Positions 35,589-44,418 of a DNA stretch of 64,000 nt are shown in pieces. The position numbers and the translations under genes were made by a program. The DNA is taken from contig CP119310.1 of the NCBI GenBank assembly GCA_029203185.1, forward strand, positions 248,001 through 312,000, read 5' to 3'. Source of the DNA: Candidatus Chryseobacterium colombiense. Its GTDB lineage: Bacteria; Bacteroidota; Bacteroidia; Flavobacteriales; Weeksellaceae. Under the pieces are notes generated by a model that was not told the DNA's origin, ran no database searches, and worked only from the letters and a program-made list of their open reading frames with translations. Every line of letters starts with the position of its first letter. Position 1 is the stretch's first letter.

Positions 35589-35600
35589 TTTCTAAATTTG
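35573..35600 (+). promoter_or_regulatory. Second possible promoter of purM
   Basis: TTG (35573-35575) inside the terminator stem, 17-nt spacer, TAAATTTG (35593-35600), 35 nt before the purM ATG. If active, purM would not depend on read-through from the leader. Confidence 0.45.
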
Positions 35601-35635
35601 AATAAAAAGTTTGAAATAAATTTCTAAAAGTAAAC

Positions 35636-36628
35636 ATGAGCAACACTTACAAATCAGCAGGAGTAGACAAAGAAGAAGGATACAAAACGGTTGACAAGAT
35701 TAAAAAAGCTGTCGGTGAAACGCACAATTCAAATGTCTTGAATCATTTGGGAAGTTTTGGAGCTTTCTACGAAATCGGCGGATACAAAAATCCTGTTTTG
35801 GTTTCAGGAACAGATGGAGTAGGAACGAAGCTTAAAGTAGCTTTAGACTCCAAAAAATATGACTCTATTGGAGTAGATTGTTTCGCGATGTGTGCCAATG
35901 ATATTCTTTGTCATGGTGCAAAACCATTATTCTTCCTAGATTATTTAGCTTGTGGAAAACTGGATTCTGAAATCGCGGCAGAAATTGTTTTAGGAATGGT
36001 GGAAGCTTGTAAAGATAACAACTGTGCATTAATTGGTGGTGAAACTGCTGAAATGCCGGGAATGTATCAACCTGGAGATTATGATGTTGCCGGATTCTGC
36101 GTAGGAATTGTTGAAAAAGATCAGATTATTGACGGATCCAAAATTAAAACAGGAGATAAAATTATCGCATTGCCAAGTTCAGGTTTCCATTCAAACGGAT
36201 TTTCTTTGGTAAGAAAAGTTTTTCCTGATTTCAATGAAGAGTTTGAAGGAAAACCTTTGTATGAAACGCTTTTGGTTCCTACAAGATTATACTATAAAGA
36301 TATTCATAAAGTACTTGCTGAGGTTGAAGTTGCGGGTATTGCGCACATTACAGGTGGTGGATTATACGAAAATATCCCAAGAATCATTGGAGATGGATTA
36401 TGTGCTTCCATTGATGCTTCAAAAATTCAGATTCCAAGTATCATGCTGGAACTGGAAAAAAGAGGTGGAGTAGCTCGTGAAGAAATGTTCGGGACATTCA
36501 ATATGGGGGTTGGAATGATCGTGGTAGTAGATGCTGAAAAAGCTGAAAAAGTATTAAGTCTTCTTGATGATGCTTACGAAATCGGAGAAATTACAGAAGG
36601 AAGCGAGAAGATTGATTTGAAATTTTAA
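35636..36628 (+). CDS. purM: Phosphoribosylformylglycinamidine cyclo-ligase (AIR synthetase)
   Basis: 330 residues. ATP/formylglycinamidine-binding motifs SGTDGVGTKLKVA, CANDILCHGAKPLFFLDYLA, GGETAEMPGMY and the signature HITGGGLYENIPRI are all present. Fifth step of IMP synthesis, cytoplasmic. First of purM-N-H-D on one strand. Confidence 0.98.
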   Translation: MSNTYKSAGVDKEEGYKTVDKIKKAVGETHNSNVLNHLGSFGAFYEIGGYKNPVLVSGTDGVGTKLKVALDSKKYDSIGVDCFAMCANDILCHGAKPLFFLDYLACGKLDSEIAAEIVLGMVEACKDNNCALIGGETAEMPGMYQPGDYDVAGFCVGIVEKDQIIDGSKIKTGDKIIALPSSGFHSNGFSLVRKVFPDFNEEFEGKPLYETLLVPTRLYYKDIHKVLAEVEVAGIAHITGGGLYENIPRIIGDGLCASIDASKIQIPSIMLELEKRGGVAREEMFGTFNMGVGMIVVVDAEKAEKVLSLLDDAYEIGEITEGSEKIDLKF

Positions 36629-36709
36629 ATAAATAGAATTTATTAGTAGAGACTTAGCTTAAGTTATATTAATTTAAGTCTGTGACTTCTAATTTCTAAC
36701 TTCTAATTA

Positions 36710-37276
36710 ATGAAAAATTTAGTTATACTCGTTTCAGGTTCAGGAACTAATCTTCAGAGAATTATCGATACCATTGACAATGGAGAAATCCAGAATGCAA
36801 AAGTATCTTTAGTGATTGCAGACAGAGAATGTTATGGACTTGAAAGAGCACAAAATCATAACATAGACAATATACTTATTCCAAGGGGTAAGAATTTCAG
36901 TGATGAATTGGCTAAAGTGATTCCTGAAAATACAGATTTAATAGTATTGGCAGGATTTTTATCCATTCTAAAACCTGAATTCTGTGAGCTTTGGAAGGGG
37001 AAAATAATCAATATTCATCCTGCTTTGCTTCCGAAATTCGGAGGAAAGGGAATGTGGGGACATCATGTTCATCACGCTGTTATTGAAGCGAAAGAAAAAG
37101 AAAGCGGTGCAACCGTACATTTTGTAACTTCAGGAATCGATGAAGGAGAAGCTATTCTTCAAAAATCATTTGAAGTAACAGAAAATGATACTCCGGAAAC
37201 TGTAGCGGAAAAAGTTCATATCATAGAATATGAAATTTTTCCAAAAGCAATAAACAAAGTATTAAATAATAATTAA
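36710..37276 (+). CDS. purN: Phosphoribosylglycinamide formyltransferase
   Basis: 188 residues. VSGSGTNLQRIID binds the phosphate of GAR; catalytic triad in IINIHPALLP (Asn, His) and SGIDEG (Asp). Third step of the purine pathway using 10-formyl-THF. 81 nt after purM with no visible promoter in between, so probably co-transcribed. Confidence 0.98.
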   Translation: MKNLVILVSGSGTNLQRIIDTIDNGEIQNAKVSLVIADRECYGLERAQNHNIDNILIPRGKNFSDELAKVIPENTDLIVLAGFLSILKPEFCELWKGKIINIHPALLPKFGGKGMWGHHVHHAVIEAKEKESGATVHFVTSGIDEGEAILQKSFEVTENDTPETVAEKVHIIEYEIFPKAINKVLNNN

Positions 37277-37675
37277 ATACAATTATTAGAAATACAAAAA
37301 TTCCCTTCCTTTGGAGGGATGGCAAAATTCAGAAAGAATTTTGACGGGGTGGTTAAAAAGAATACCTATTGTATACAAGGCTTCGCTTTGTTCGGCCTGA
37401 AAACATTAGAAATTTATTTAAATCATTAATAATAAAGATAGTTTTAGAGATGTCATACTGAGCCTGTCGAAGCATCTTTTCAACTAATCAAATTAAAACA
37501 CATTTAGATTTTAATTATTTCGAAAAACAAGGAAAATCTAAGTAAAAATAAAGTAAGGCCCGGAGGTGAAAGACCCGGACTACAGTTTGAAATAACTGTA
37601 AAAAGTAAAAAATCGAAAGTAAAATGAGTGAAAAATCGCAGATTCGCGATTACCACTTAAAAAAAGTAAAAATCT
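37277..37675. repeat. Non-coding mosaic of dispersed repeat fragments in the purN-purH gap
   Basis: About 400 bp without a gene. It contains a CTTTGGAGGGATGGCAAAATT ... GACGGGGTGG segment (37313-37352, resembling a recurrent intergenic sequence of flavobacteria, from memory), a GCTTCGACAGG-family half-copy (37451-37476), a GGCCCGGAGGTGAAAGACCC self-similar stretch (37558-37577) and an AATCGC/GCGATT hairpin with AGTAAAA tracts just before purH. It looks like an accumulation site for repeats inside the purine block. Confidence 0.55.
37451..37476 (+). repeat. Solo copy of the GCTTCGACAGG-family repeat
   Basis: 26 bp matching arm 18264-18289 with a single G-to-A difference. Confidence 0.8.
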
Positions 37676-39190
37676 ATGAGCAAAAGAGTTTTAATCAGTG
37701 TTTCTGACAAGAGCGGATTGATCGAATTCGCGCAGTTTTTGGAAGCCCAAAATTATGAATTGATTTCTACGGGAGGGACGTTCAAACATTTGAAAGACGC
37801 TGGTTTAAATCCAATTCAGATTGATGAGGTTACCAATTTCCCTGAGATGTTGGATGGAAGAGTGAAAACTTTACATCCGAAAGTTCACGGTGGATTGTTG
37901 GCGGTTCGTTCAAACGAAGAACACATGAAAACCGTTCAGGAGCACGGAATTGGTCTGATTGACATGGTAATCGTGAATCTTTATCCTTTCTTTGAAAATG
38001 TTAACAAAAACATTTCTCTTCACGAAAAGGTAGAATTCATAGATATCGGAGGCCCTTCAATGCTTCGTTCAGCAGCTAAAAACTTTGATTCGGTAACGGT
38101 AATCACAGATGTTGAAGATTATGCAGCAGTGAAAATTGAAATGGAACAAAACGGTGATACATATATCGAAACCCGTAAGAAGTTGGCAGGAAAAGTATTT
38201 AACCTAACTTCTGCTTATGATGCTGCGATTTCGAGAATGCTTTTAGATGAGGAATATCCGACGTATCTGAATGCCTCTTACAAAAAAGTTTCTGACCTTA
38301 GATATGGTGAGAACCCACATCAGACAGCTGCTTATTACGTTTCTACTTTCGAAAATGGAGCGATGAAAGATTTTGAACAATTGGGAGGTAAAGAATTGTC
38401 TTTCAATAATCTTCGTGATATGGACCTTTGCTGGAAAGTGGTTACGGAATTCAAGGAAGAAATGGCTTGCTGTGCGGTGAAACATTCTACACCGTGTGGA
38501 GTGGCTATCGGAACTTCAGCGTTGGAAACTTACCAGAAAACTTTCGAATGTGATCCGGTTTCCATTTTTGGCGGAATTGTTGCAATGAACTACAAGATCG
38601 ACGCGGCAACAGCTGAAGAACTGAACAAAACATTCCTTGAAATTGTGATGGCTCCTGAATTTGATGAAGAAGCTTTGGAAATTTTAAGAAAGAAGAAAAA
38701 TTTAAGAATTATTAAAATCGTAAATCCTGTTTCTGACAAACAGACTTGGGTGAAAATAGACGGAGGAATTTTAGTTCAGGATAATGACAGCATCTTTTCT
38801 GATGATATCAAGGTAGTCACTGAAACTCAGCCTACGGAAGAGCAGAGAAAAGCATTATTATTCTCTCAGAGAGTAGTAAAATATGTGAAATCTAATGCGA
38901 TCGTAGTTTCCAACGGAATTCAGGCTTTCGGAATCGGAGGAGGACAGGTGAACAGAATCTGGGCCACTCAGCAGGCGATTGAAAGAGCTAAAGAAAAATT
39001 TTCGGGAGACTTAGTATTGGCTTCTGATGCATTTTTCCCTTTCCGTGATGTGGTAGATTTCTGTGCTCAGGAAGGTATTACAGCGATTATTCAGCCAGGA
39101 GGAAGTGTAAAAGATCAGGACAGTATAGAAGCTGCCAATGAGCATAAAATTCCGATGATGTTTACCGGAATCAGACATTTTTTACACTAA
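37676..39190 (+). CDS. purH: Bifunctional AICAR formyltransferase / IMP cyclohydrolase
   Basis: 504 residues, slightly shorter than E. coli PurH. N-terminal MGS-like IMP cyclohydrolase domain (SDKSGLIEFAQFL, LISTGGTFKHL, VKTLHPKVHGGLL), C-terminal AICAR transformylase with the catalytic Lys-His in AVKHSTPCGVA and ending PMMFTGIRHFLH. Performs the last two steps to IMP. Confidence 0.98.
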   Translation: MSKRVLISVSDKSGLIEFAQFLEAQNYELISTGGTFKHLKDAGLNPIQIDEVTNFPEMLDGRVKTLHPKVHGGLLAVRSNEEHMKTVQEHGIGLIDMVIVNLYPFFENVNKNISLHEKVEFIDIGGPSMLRSAAKNFDSVTVITDVEDYAAVKIEMEQNGDTYIETRKKLAGKVFNLTSAYDAAISRMLLDEEYPTYLNASYKKVSDLRYGENPHQTAAYYVSTFENGAMKDFEQLGGKELSFNNLRDMDLCWKVVTEFKEEMACCAVKHSTPCGVAIGTSALETYQKTFECDPVSIFGGIVAMNYKIDAATAEELNKTFLEIVMAPEFDEEALEILRKKKNLRIIKIVNPVSDKQTWVKIDGGILVQDNDSIFSDDIKVVTETQPTEEQRKALLFSQRVVKYVKSNAIVVSNGIQAFGIGGGQVNRIWATQQAIERAKEKFSGDLVLASDAFFPFRDVVDFCAQEGITAIIQPGGSVKDQDSIEAANEHKIPMMFTGIRHFLH

Positions 39191-39220
39191 TTAAAATAGA
39201 ATTAAAAAATAATTTTGAGA

Positions 39221-39252
39221 TTGTATTTATAGCATTCAAAATTATATATTTG
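39221..39252 (+). promoter_or_regulatory. Promoter of purD
   Basis: TTG (39221-39223), 21-nt spacer, TATATTTG (39245-39252), 27 nt before ATG 39280. purD therefore has its own promoter although it follows purH. Confidence 0.7.
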
Positions 39253-39279
39253 TACAATAGACTAGATAATAAATAAAGT

Positions 39280-40518
39280 ATGAGAATATTAATCATAGGT
39301 GAAGGTGGGAGAGAATCTGCTTTGGCAGCAAAACTTCAGAATGACTCTAGAGTTACTAAAATGTTTTTTGCCAACGGAAACGCGACTACCGATGCAATAG
39401 GGAAAAATGTTCATTTATCAGAGATTAAAGAACTTAGAGATTTTGCAATCAAGGAAAAAGTAGATTTAACGATTGTGGGTCCTGAAGCCCCTCTTGTTGC
39501 AGGGTTGAAGGATGAGTTTAAGAAGCATGATCTTAAAGTTTTTGGTCCTACTCAAAAAGTAGCAAGCTTGGAAGGAAGTAAAGCTTTCTCTAAGAAATTT
39601 ATGCAGACCTATGATATCAAAACGGCAAAAGCTGTGGTATTTGATGCTTATAACGATGCTAAAGAATATATTCAGACACAGCAATATCCGTTAGTTGTGA
39701 AAGCTAGTGGTCTTGCAGGAGGTAAAGGAGTGGTGATCTGCGAAACATTGGAAGAAGCAGAAGCTACGATTCATGATTTTATGATCAGAAGAATATTCGG
39801 GGATGCAGGTATTCGTATCGTTATCGAAGAATATTTACAAGGTTTTGAAGCTTCAATCATCGCTTTCTCAAACGGTGAAAAACTATTCCCTTGTATCGCT
39901 GCTAAAGATTATAAAAAAGCAGGAAAAGGAGATACAGGACCAAACACGGGAGGTATGGGAACAGTAGCTCCAAGTCCGGAATTTACACAGGAGCATTATG
40001 CTGATTTTGAGAAAAACATTCTTGAACCGACAATTAAAGGTCTTAAAGGAGAAGGTTTCAGCTTTAAAGGTATCATTTTCTTCGGATTAATGGTAACTAA
40101 AAACGGAGCTTATCTGCTTGAATACAATATGAGATTCGGAGATCCTGAAACTCAGGTATTGATGGCTCTTATGGAAAACAATCTTCTGGACGTTATCCAG
40201 GACTGTATGAACGGAAAAGACATCGAGCTTAAATTTAAAGACGAAAAAGCGATTTGTCTGGTAATGTGTTCAGGAGGGTATCCAAGAAACTTTGAAACAG
40301 GTTTTGAAATCGTAGGGGAAGACAAAGTGAAACACAGTCAGCTTTTATATGCAGGAGCAGTTAAAAAAGGAGACGCTGTTGTTTCTAACGGAGGTAGAGT
40401 ACTGAATATCGTAGCTACCGGAGCAACTTACGAAGATGCCCGTAAAAAAGTTTACGAAGATGCAAGTCATGTACATTTCGATTACGGCTTCTACAGAGAA
40501 GACATCGGAAAGTTCTAA
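39280..40518 (+). CDS. purD: Phosphoribosylamine--glycine ligase
   Basis: 412 residues with ATP-grasp fold. GEGGRESALAAKL at the N-terminus, VVKASGLAGGKGVVI (ATP loop), and the GARS signature NMRFGDPETQ. Second step of the pathway. Separate promoter and terminator. Confidence 0.98.
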   Translation: MRILIIGEGGRESALAAKLQNDSRVTKMFFANGNATTDAIGKNVHLSEIKELRDFAIKEKVDLTIVGPEAPLVAGLKDEFKKHDLKVFGPTQKVASLEGSKAFSKKFMQTYDIKTAKAVVFDAYNDAKEYIQTQQYPLVVKASGLAGGKGVVICETLEEAEATIHDFMIRRIFGDAGIRIVIEEYLQGFEASIIAFSNGEKLFPCIAAKDYKKAGKGDTGPNTGGMGTVAPSPEFTQEHYADFEKNILEPTIKGLKGEGFSFKGIIFFGLMVTKNGAYLLEYNMRFGDPETQVLMALMENNLLDVIQDCMNGKDIELKFKDEKAICLVMCSGGYPRNFETGFEIVGEDKVKHSQLLYAGAVKKGDAVVSNGGRVLNIVATGATYEDARKKVYEDASHVHFDYGFYREDIGKF

Positions 40519-40529
40519 ATAATAAATCA

Positions 40530-40566
40530 AAAAAAGATTTGGAGAAATCCAGGTCTTTTTTTGTAA
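40530..40566 (+). terminator. Terminator of purD
   Basis: AAAAAAGATTTGGA / TCCAGGTCTTTTTT stem with two G-T pairs and T-run. Confidence 0.75.
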
Positions 40567-40581
40567 AGATTTCATCAGTAG

Positions 40582-40601
40582 AATCGGACTTTAGTCCGAT
40601 T
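40582..40601. repeat. Small perfect palindrome between purD and guaA
   Basis: AATCGGACT / AGTCCGATT with 2-nt centre. No T-run follows, so not a typical terminator; may be an operator or a repeat fragment. Confidence 0.45.
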
Positions 40602-40767
40602 AATTAAAAGAAATCAAATTGCCTTTAGCCAAAGCTTAAAAGATTAATTTAAAATTGAGTTTTTATATACAATTTTTGTCTTTCCGAAGGAATCCCTGCA
40701 GAAGGCTCCCTTAAAACATTGAAAACTCATCAATTATCAATCATCATTTATCAATTATAATATAATA

Positions 40768-42297
40768 ATGAATAACGGTATTATCATATTAGATTTCGGA
40801 TCACAGTACAACCAGCTTATCGGAAGAAGAATCCGTGAGATGGGTGTATATTCTGAAATTTTACCTTTCAATACACCATTAGCGACTCTTTTAGAAAAAC
40901 AACCAAGAGGAATTATCCTTTCAGGAGGTCCAAGTTCTGTAAACGCAGAAAATGCTCATTTGGTTGAAAAAGAATTATATGAACAGGGAATTCCTGTATT
41001 GGGAATTTGCTATGGAATGCAACTTACTGCGCATCTTTTAGGAGGAAAAGTTCATAAAGGAGTAAAAGGAGAATACGGAAAAGCACATCTTGAAATTGTA
41101 AAAGAATCTTCTTTACTGAAAGGAGTTTCTAACAATTCAGTAGTTTGGATGAGCCACTTTGACGAAGTTGGACAATTGCCTGCTGGTTTTGAATTAAATG
41201 CCACATCAGGAGTTATTGCTTCTATGTCCAATGAAGATAAAAAAATCTACTGTGTACAGTTCCACCCGGAAGTTTCTCATACGGAAGAAGGTGGAAAAAT
41301 GCTGGAGAATTTCGTTTTCGGAATTTGTAATGCAGAGAAAAACTGGAAACTAACCAACTATATTGAAAAAACAGTTGAAGAAATCCGTGAAAAAGTAGGA
41401 GATCAGAAAGTAATCTTGGGACTTTCAGGAGGGGTAGATTCTTCTGTAGCAGCAGTTTTGATCCATAAAGCAATCGGAGATCAATTGACTTGTATTTTTG
41501 TTGACACAGGTTTATTGAGAAAAGATGAAGGCAAAAAAGTAATGGATAATTACGGTGAGCATTTCCATATGAACATTAAATTGGTTGATGCTAAAGAAAG
41601 ATTTTTATCCAAGCTAGCCGGAGTTGATGATCCTGAAGCTAAAAGAAAAATCATTGGAAACGAGTTTATTCATGTCTTTGATGAAGAATCTCATAAAATT
41701 GAAGGTGCTAAATTCTTAGCTCAGGGAACAATTTATCCTGATGTTATCGAAAGCCAGTCAGTAAACGGACCTTCTGCAGTGATCAAATCTCACCATAACG
41801 TTGGCGGACTTCCTGAAGATATGGAGTTTGAATTGCTTGAACCTTTAAGAGAGCTATTCAAAGATGAAGTAAGAAAAGTAGGAGAAGAGTTGGGAATTCC
41901 TCATCATTTGGTACACAGACATCCTTTCCCTGGTCCTGGATTAGGAATCAGAGTATTAGGAGCGGTAGATGCTGAAAAAGTAAAAATTCTTCAGGAAGCG
42001 GATGACATCTTCATCGAAGAATTGTACAAAAATGATTTGTATGAAAAAGTTTCCCAGGCTTTCGTTGTACTTCTTCCGGTAAAATCTGTAGGAGTAATGG
42101 GAGATGAAAGAACATATGAATATACTGCAGTAGTTCGTTCTGCAAACACGATCGACTTTATGACGGCAACGTGGAGCAGACTTCCTTACGAGTTTTTAGA
42201 TACGGTTTCAAGCAGAATTATCAACGAAGTAAGAGGAATCAACAGAGTCGCTTACGACATTTCGAGCAAACCACCTGCAACGATTGAGTGGGAATAA
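40768..42297 (+). CDS. guaA: GMP synthase (glutamine-hydrolysing)
   Basis: 509 residues. Class I glutaminase with Cys in GICYGMQ and His/Glu in FHPEVSHTE, ATP pyrophosphatase P-loop LSGGVDSSVAA, C-terminal dimerisation domain ending PPATIEWE. Converts XMP to GMP, completing the purine cluster. Confidence 0.98.
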   Translation: MNNGIIILDFGSQYNQLIGRRIREMGVYSEILPFNTPLATLLEKQPRGIILSGGPSSVNAENAHLVEKELYEQGIPVLGICYGMQLTAHLLGGKVHKGVKGEYGKAHLEIVKESSLLKGVSNNSVVWMSHFDEVGQLPAGFELNATSGVIASMSNEDKKIYCVQFHPEVSHTEEGGKMLENFVFGICNAEKNWKLTNYIEKTVEEIREKVGDQKVILGLSGGVDSSVAAVLIHKAIGDQLTCIFVDTGLLRKDEGKKVMDNYGEHFHMNIKLVDAKERFLSKLAGVDDPEAKRKIIGNEFIHVFDEESHKIEGAKFLAQGTIYPDVIESQSVNGPSAVIKSHHNVGGLPEDMEFELLEPLRELFKDEVRKVGEELGIPHHLVHRHPFPGPGLGIRVLGAVDAEKVKILQEADDIFIEELYKNDLYEKVSQAFVVLLPVKSVGVMGDERTYEYTAVVRSANTIDFMTATWSRLPYEFLDTVSSRIINEVRGINRVAYDISSKPPATIEWE

Positions 42298-42320
42298 TTT
42301 TTTGACTTGAATTTAAATAC

Positions 42321-42349
42321 AAATCCTGCCTTTTGGCGGGATTTTTTTG
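42321..42349 (+). terminator. Terminator of guaA
   Basis: AAATCCTGCC / GGCGGGATTT with TTTT loop and T-run. Confidence 0.85.
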
Positions 42350-42361
42350 TTTAATATTTTC

Positions 42362-42369
42362 TACATTTG
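42362..42369 (+). promoter_or_regulatory. -7 box of pheA
   Basis: TACATTTG ending 4 nt before ATG 42374; predicts a leaderless mRNA. No TTG at ideal spacing. Confidence 0.5.
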
Positions 42370-42373
42370 TTCT

Positions 42374-43210
42374 ATGAAGATAGCATTTCTTGGTCCGCAG
42401 GCGAGTTTTACACAGTTAGCGGCTTCACAGATATTTCCGGAAGAAGAATTAATACCGCAATCAAGTATTTTGGATTGTTTTAATGCCGTAATGAATAATG
42501 AGGTGGATAAAGCAGTTGTACCCCTTGAAAACTCAATTGAAGGAACGGTTTCAATGACGCTGGATTACTTATACAATTTCGATGTTTTTATAGAAACGGA
42601 ATTGGTGATGCCTATTGCCCATCATTTGATGGTGCATCCTGAAAATTCAGTAGTGGAGAAGATCATTTCTCATCCGCAGGCTTTGGCACAAACCTATCAT
42701 TTCAGACATGAAAATTATCCCGGAATTCCATCGCAGGATTTTAACTCAACTGCAGCCTCTGCAAAACTGGTATCTGAAAATCCAAATGAAAAGTGGGCGG
42801 CTGTAGCCAACCGTTCTGCCGCTAAATTATATGGTTTAAAGATTATTCATGAAAATATTCAGGATTTTGAACAGAACCATACCAAGTTTGTGGTGATATC
42901 TAAAAGTAAAGAAAGTCTAGATCTCCCATTACAGAAAAGTTCAGAAAAAACATCTTTAATTATTACCCTTCCCGAAGATCATGCAGGAGGTCTTCATCAG
43001 GTACTTTCCGTGTTTGCATGGCGAAACATGAACCTTTCAAAAATCGAAAGCCGTACCCTGAAAACAGGATTGGGAAACTATTTTTTCTTCATCAATATTG
43101 CAAATGAATGGCATCCTGTTTTATCTCAAAATGCGATTGATGAATTAATTTCACTTAAAGCCAATGTGAAGTTTTTGGGACATTATAATGAATATCTGTT
43201 TGTGGAATAA
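42374..43210 (+). CDS. pheA: Prephenate dehydratase
   Basis: The frame can be read from an ATG at 42347, but MKIAFLGPQASFTQLAA at 42374 is the family N-terminus and the promoter box lies between the two, so I use the later start (278 residues). Catalytic Thr region DFNSTAASAKLVSE and NRSAAKLYGL are present; C-terminal ACT domain (SLIITLPEDHAGGLHQVLSVFAWRNMNLSKIESR) senses phenylalanine. There is no chorismate mutase domain. Makes phenylpyruvate for Phe synthesis. Confidence 0.95.
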   Translation: MKIAFLGPQASFTQLAASQIFPEEELIPQSSILDCFNAVMNNEVDKAVVPLENSIEGTVSMTLDYLYNFDVFIETELVMPIAHHLMVHPENSVVEKIISHPQALAQTYHFRHENYPGIPSQDFNSTAASAKLVSENPNEKWAAVANRSAAKLYGLKIIHENIQDFEQNHTKFVVISKSKESLDLPLQKSSEKTSLIITLPEDHAGGLHQVLSVFAWRNMNLSKIESRTLKTGLGNYFFFINIANEWHPVLSQNAIDELISLKANVKFLGHYNEYLFVE

Positions 43211-43222
43211 ATTCTAATAAAT

Positions 43223-43870
43223 TTATTCTTTAAATTGAATATTGGTGCATTTATTTTTTTCATACCAATTGATCCAGATCTTTCTGTCGTGTTCATAAGC
43301 TACTCCAGGATATATTCTTGCATAATTGAGTGTGCTTTCAAATGAGACATGACTATATTTTGAGAGAAACTTTAAAGTTTCATGAAATTTTCTTCCTTGA
43401 ATTGAATAAATCAATGTATCAATGAATTTTACGGATGTTAAGAATTTTTCTTTAAACTCAAGATTTTCTTTGCAGTTAACAGTTTGTCCGCAAATATCAG
43501 GACTATCTAAAAGAATTAATCTAAAATCATCGTAATTAAATGTATCACTATTTCTATCGAGAAAATATGACATGTCTCTAGTTTTTGAATCATAATTGTA
43601 TTTGGCATCAGTTTTAATCGTCAAATTGTAATTTTTTGCAGTATCGATCACTGTGTTGAAATCCTTGTCACATTGTTTAGGCTTAGTAAAAAATGCCTGT
43701 AATGTGTCATTTTTCAGAAAGTATACATAATCATTATCTGTTGAATCAATTCTTGTAATTCTTGCGTTAACATTCAATGTTTCAGATTTAAAATAAACAT
43801 CTTTTATTCTGTAAGATTTACAGGAAACAACAATGAAAAATAAAAGAACAAGGATAATAAATCTTTGCAT
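43223..43870 (-). CDS. Hypothetical lipoprotein
   Basis: 215 residues, lipobox VVSC-K at about 17. The mature part has an acidic/aromatic composition with three further Cys (QCDKD, DICGQTVNCKEN) and no recognised domain. Only 2 nt separate it from the upstream lipoprotein gene, so the two form an operon. No function can be given. Confidence 0.75.
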   Translation of the reverse strand: MQRFIILVLLFFIVVSCKSYRIKDVYFKSETLNVNARITRIDSTDNDYVYFLKNDTLQAFFTKPKQCDKDFNTVIDTAKNYNLTIKTDAKYNYDSKTRDMSYFLDRNSDTFNYDDFRLILLDSPDICGQTVNCKENLEFKEKFLTSVKFIDTLIYSIQGRKFHETLKFLSKYSHVSFESTLNYARIYPGVAYEHDRKIWINWYEKNKCTNIQFKE

Positions 43871-43872
43871 AT

Positions 43873-44325
43873 TTAATATTTTAGAGAAGAATTAGGATCA
43901 ATATATTTTAGAAGAGTAAATCGGGGATTAATCATGTTACCAGTAACATTTTCACAGTCAACAAAATATTCAGATTTCATTCCCCGTTTCCAAACTATAA
44001 TATCATTTTCTATAATTTTAGTATTAATCACTTCTGTCCTTAAATTAGCGTGAAGCTCTTTATATAAAATTAATGTATATTTTTTATTAAGTTTTATAGG
44101 ATAGTAATTTTTATGAGCAAAATTAGAATCTATTGCTTTCACGAAAACACCCTCAATAGAATCATTTCTAAAATGAAAAATATGTATTCCGTTCTTTGTT
44201 TCTATTTTAAAGAATTTTGCTTTTGTAATGACTGTATTTTCCCGTAAAACATATTGAGTTTCATTTCTCGAAATGCAATTTGTGAAAAAGCTTACAATCA
44301 TTATTAGTATTATATTTTTCATCAT
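43873..44325 (-). CDS. Hypothetical lipoprotein
   Basis: 150 residues, two Met codons in a row at the start, lipobox FFTNC-I. Predicted beta-rich mature part (KFFKIETKNGIHIFHFRND). First gene of a two-gene operon with the lipoprotein at 43223; the two share a general pattern of FKxET ... HFRND/YFLKND-like strands, so they may be distant paralogues. Function unknown. Confidence 0.75.
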   Translation of the reverse strand: MMKNIILIMIVSFFTNCISRNETQYVLRENTVITKAKFFKIETKNGIHIFHFRNDSIEGVFVKAIDSNFAHKNYYPIKLNKKYTLILYKELHANLRTEVINTKIIENDIIVWKRGMKSEYFVDCENVTGNMINPRFTLLKYIDPNSSLKY

Positions 44326-44418
44326 AAATCAAAAATATAAATCTTTTTAGAATATGCATTAATATTTTTATTAGGAACATTTTTTGAATACCTTAGAACA
44401 ATCTTTTTCATAATAATT

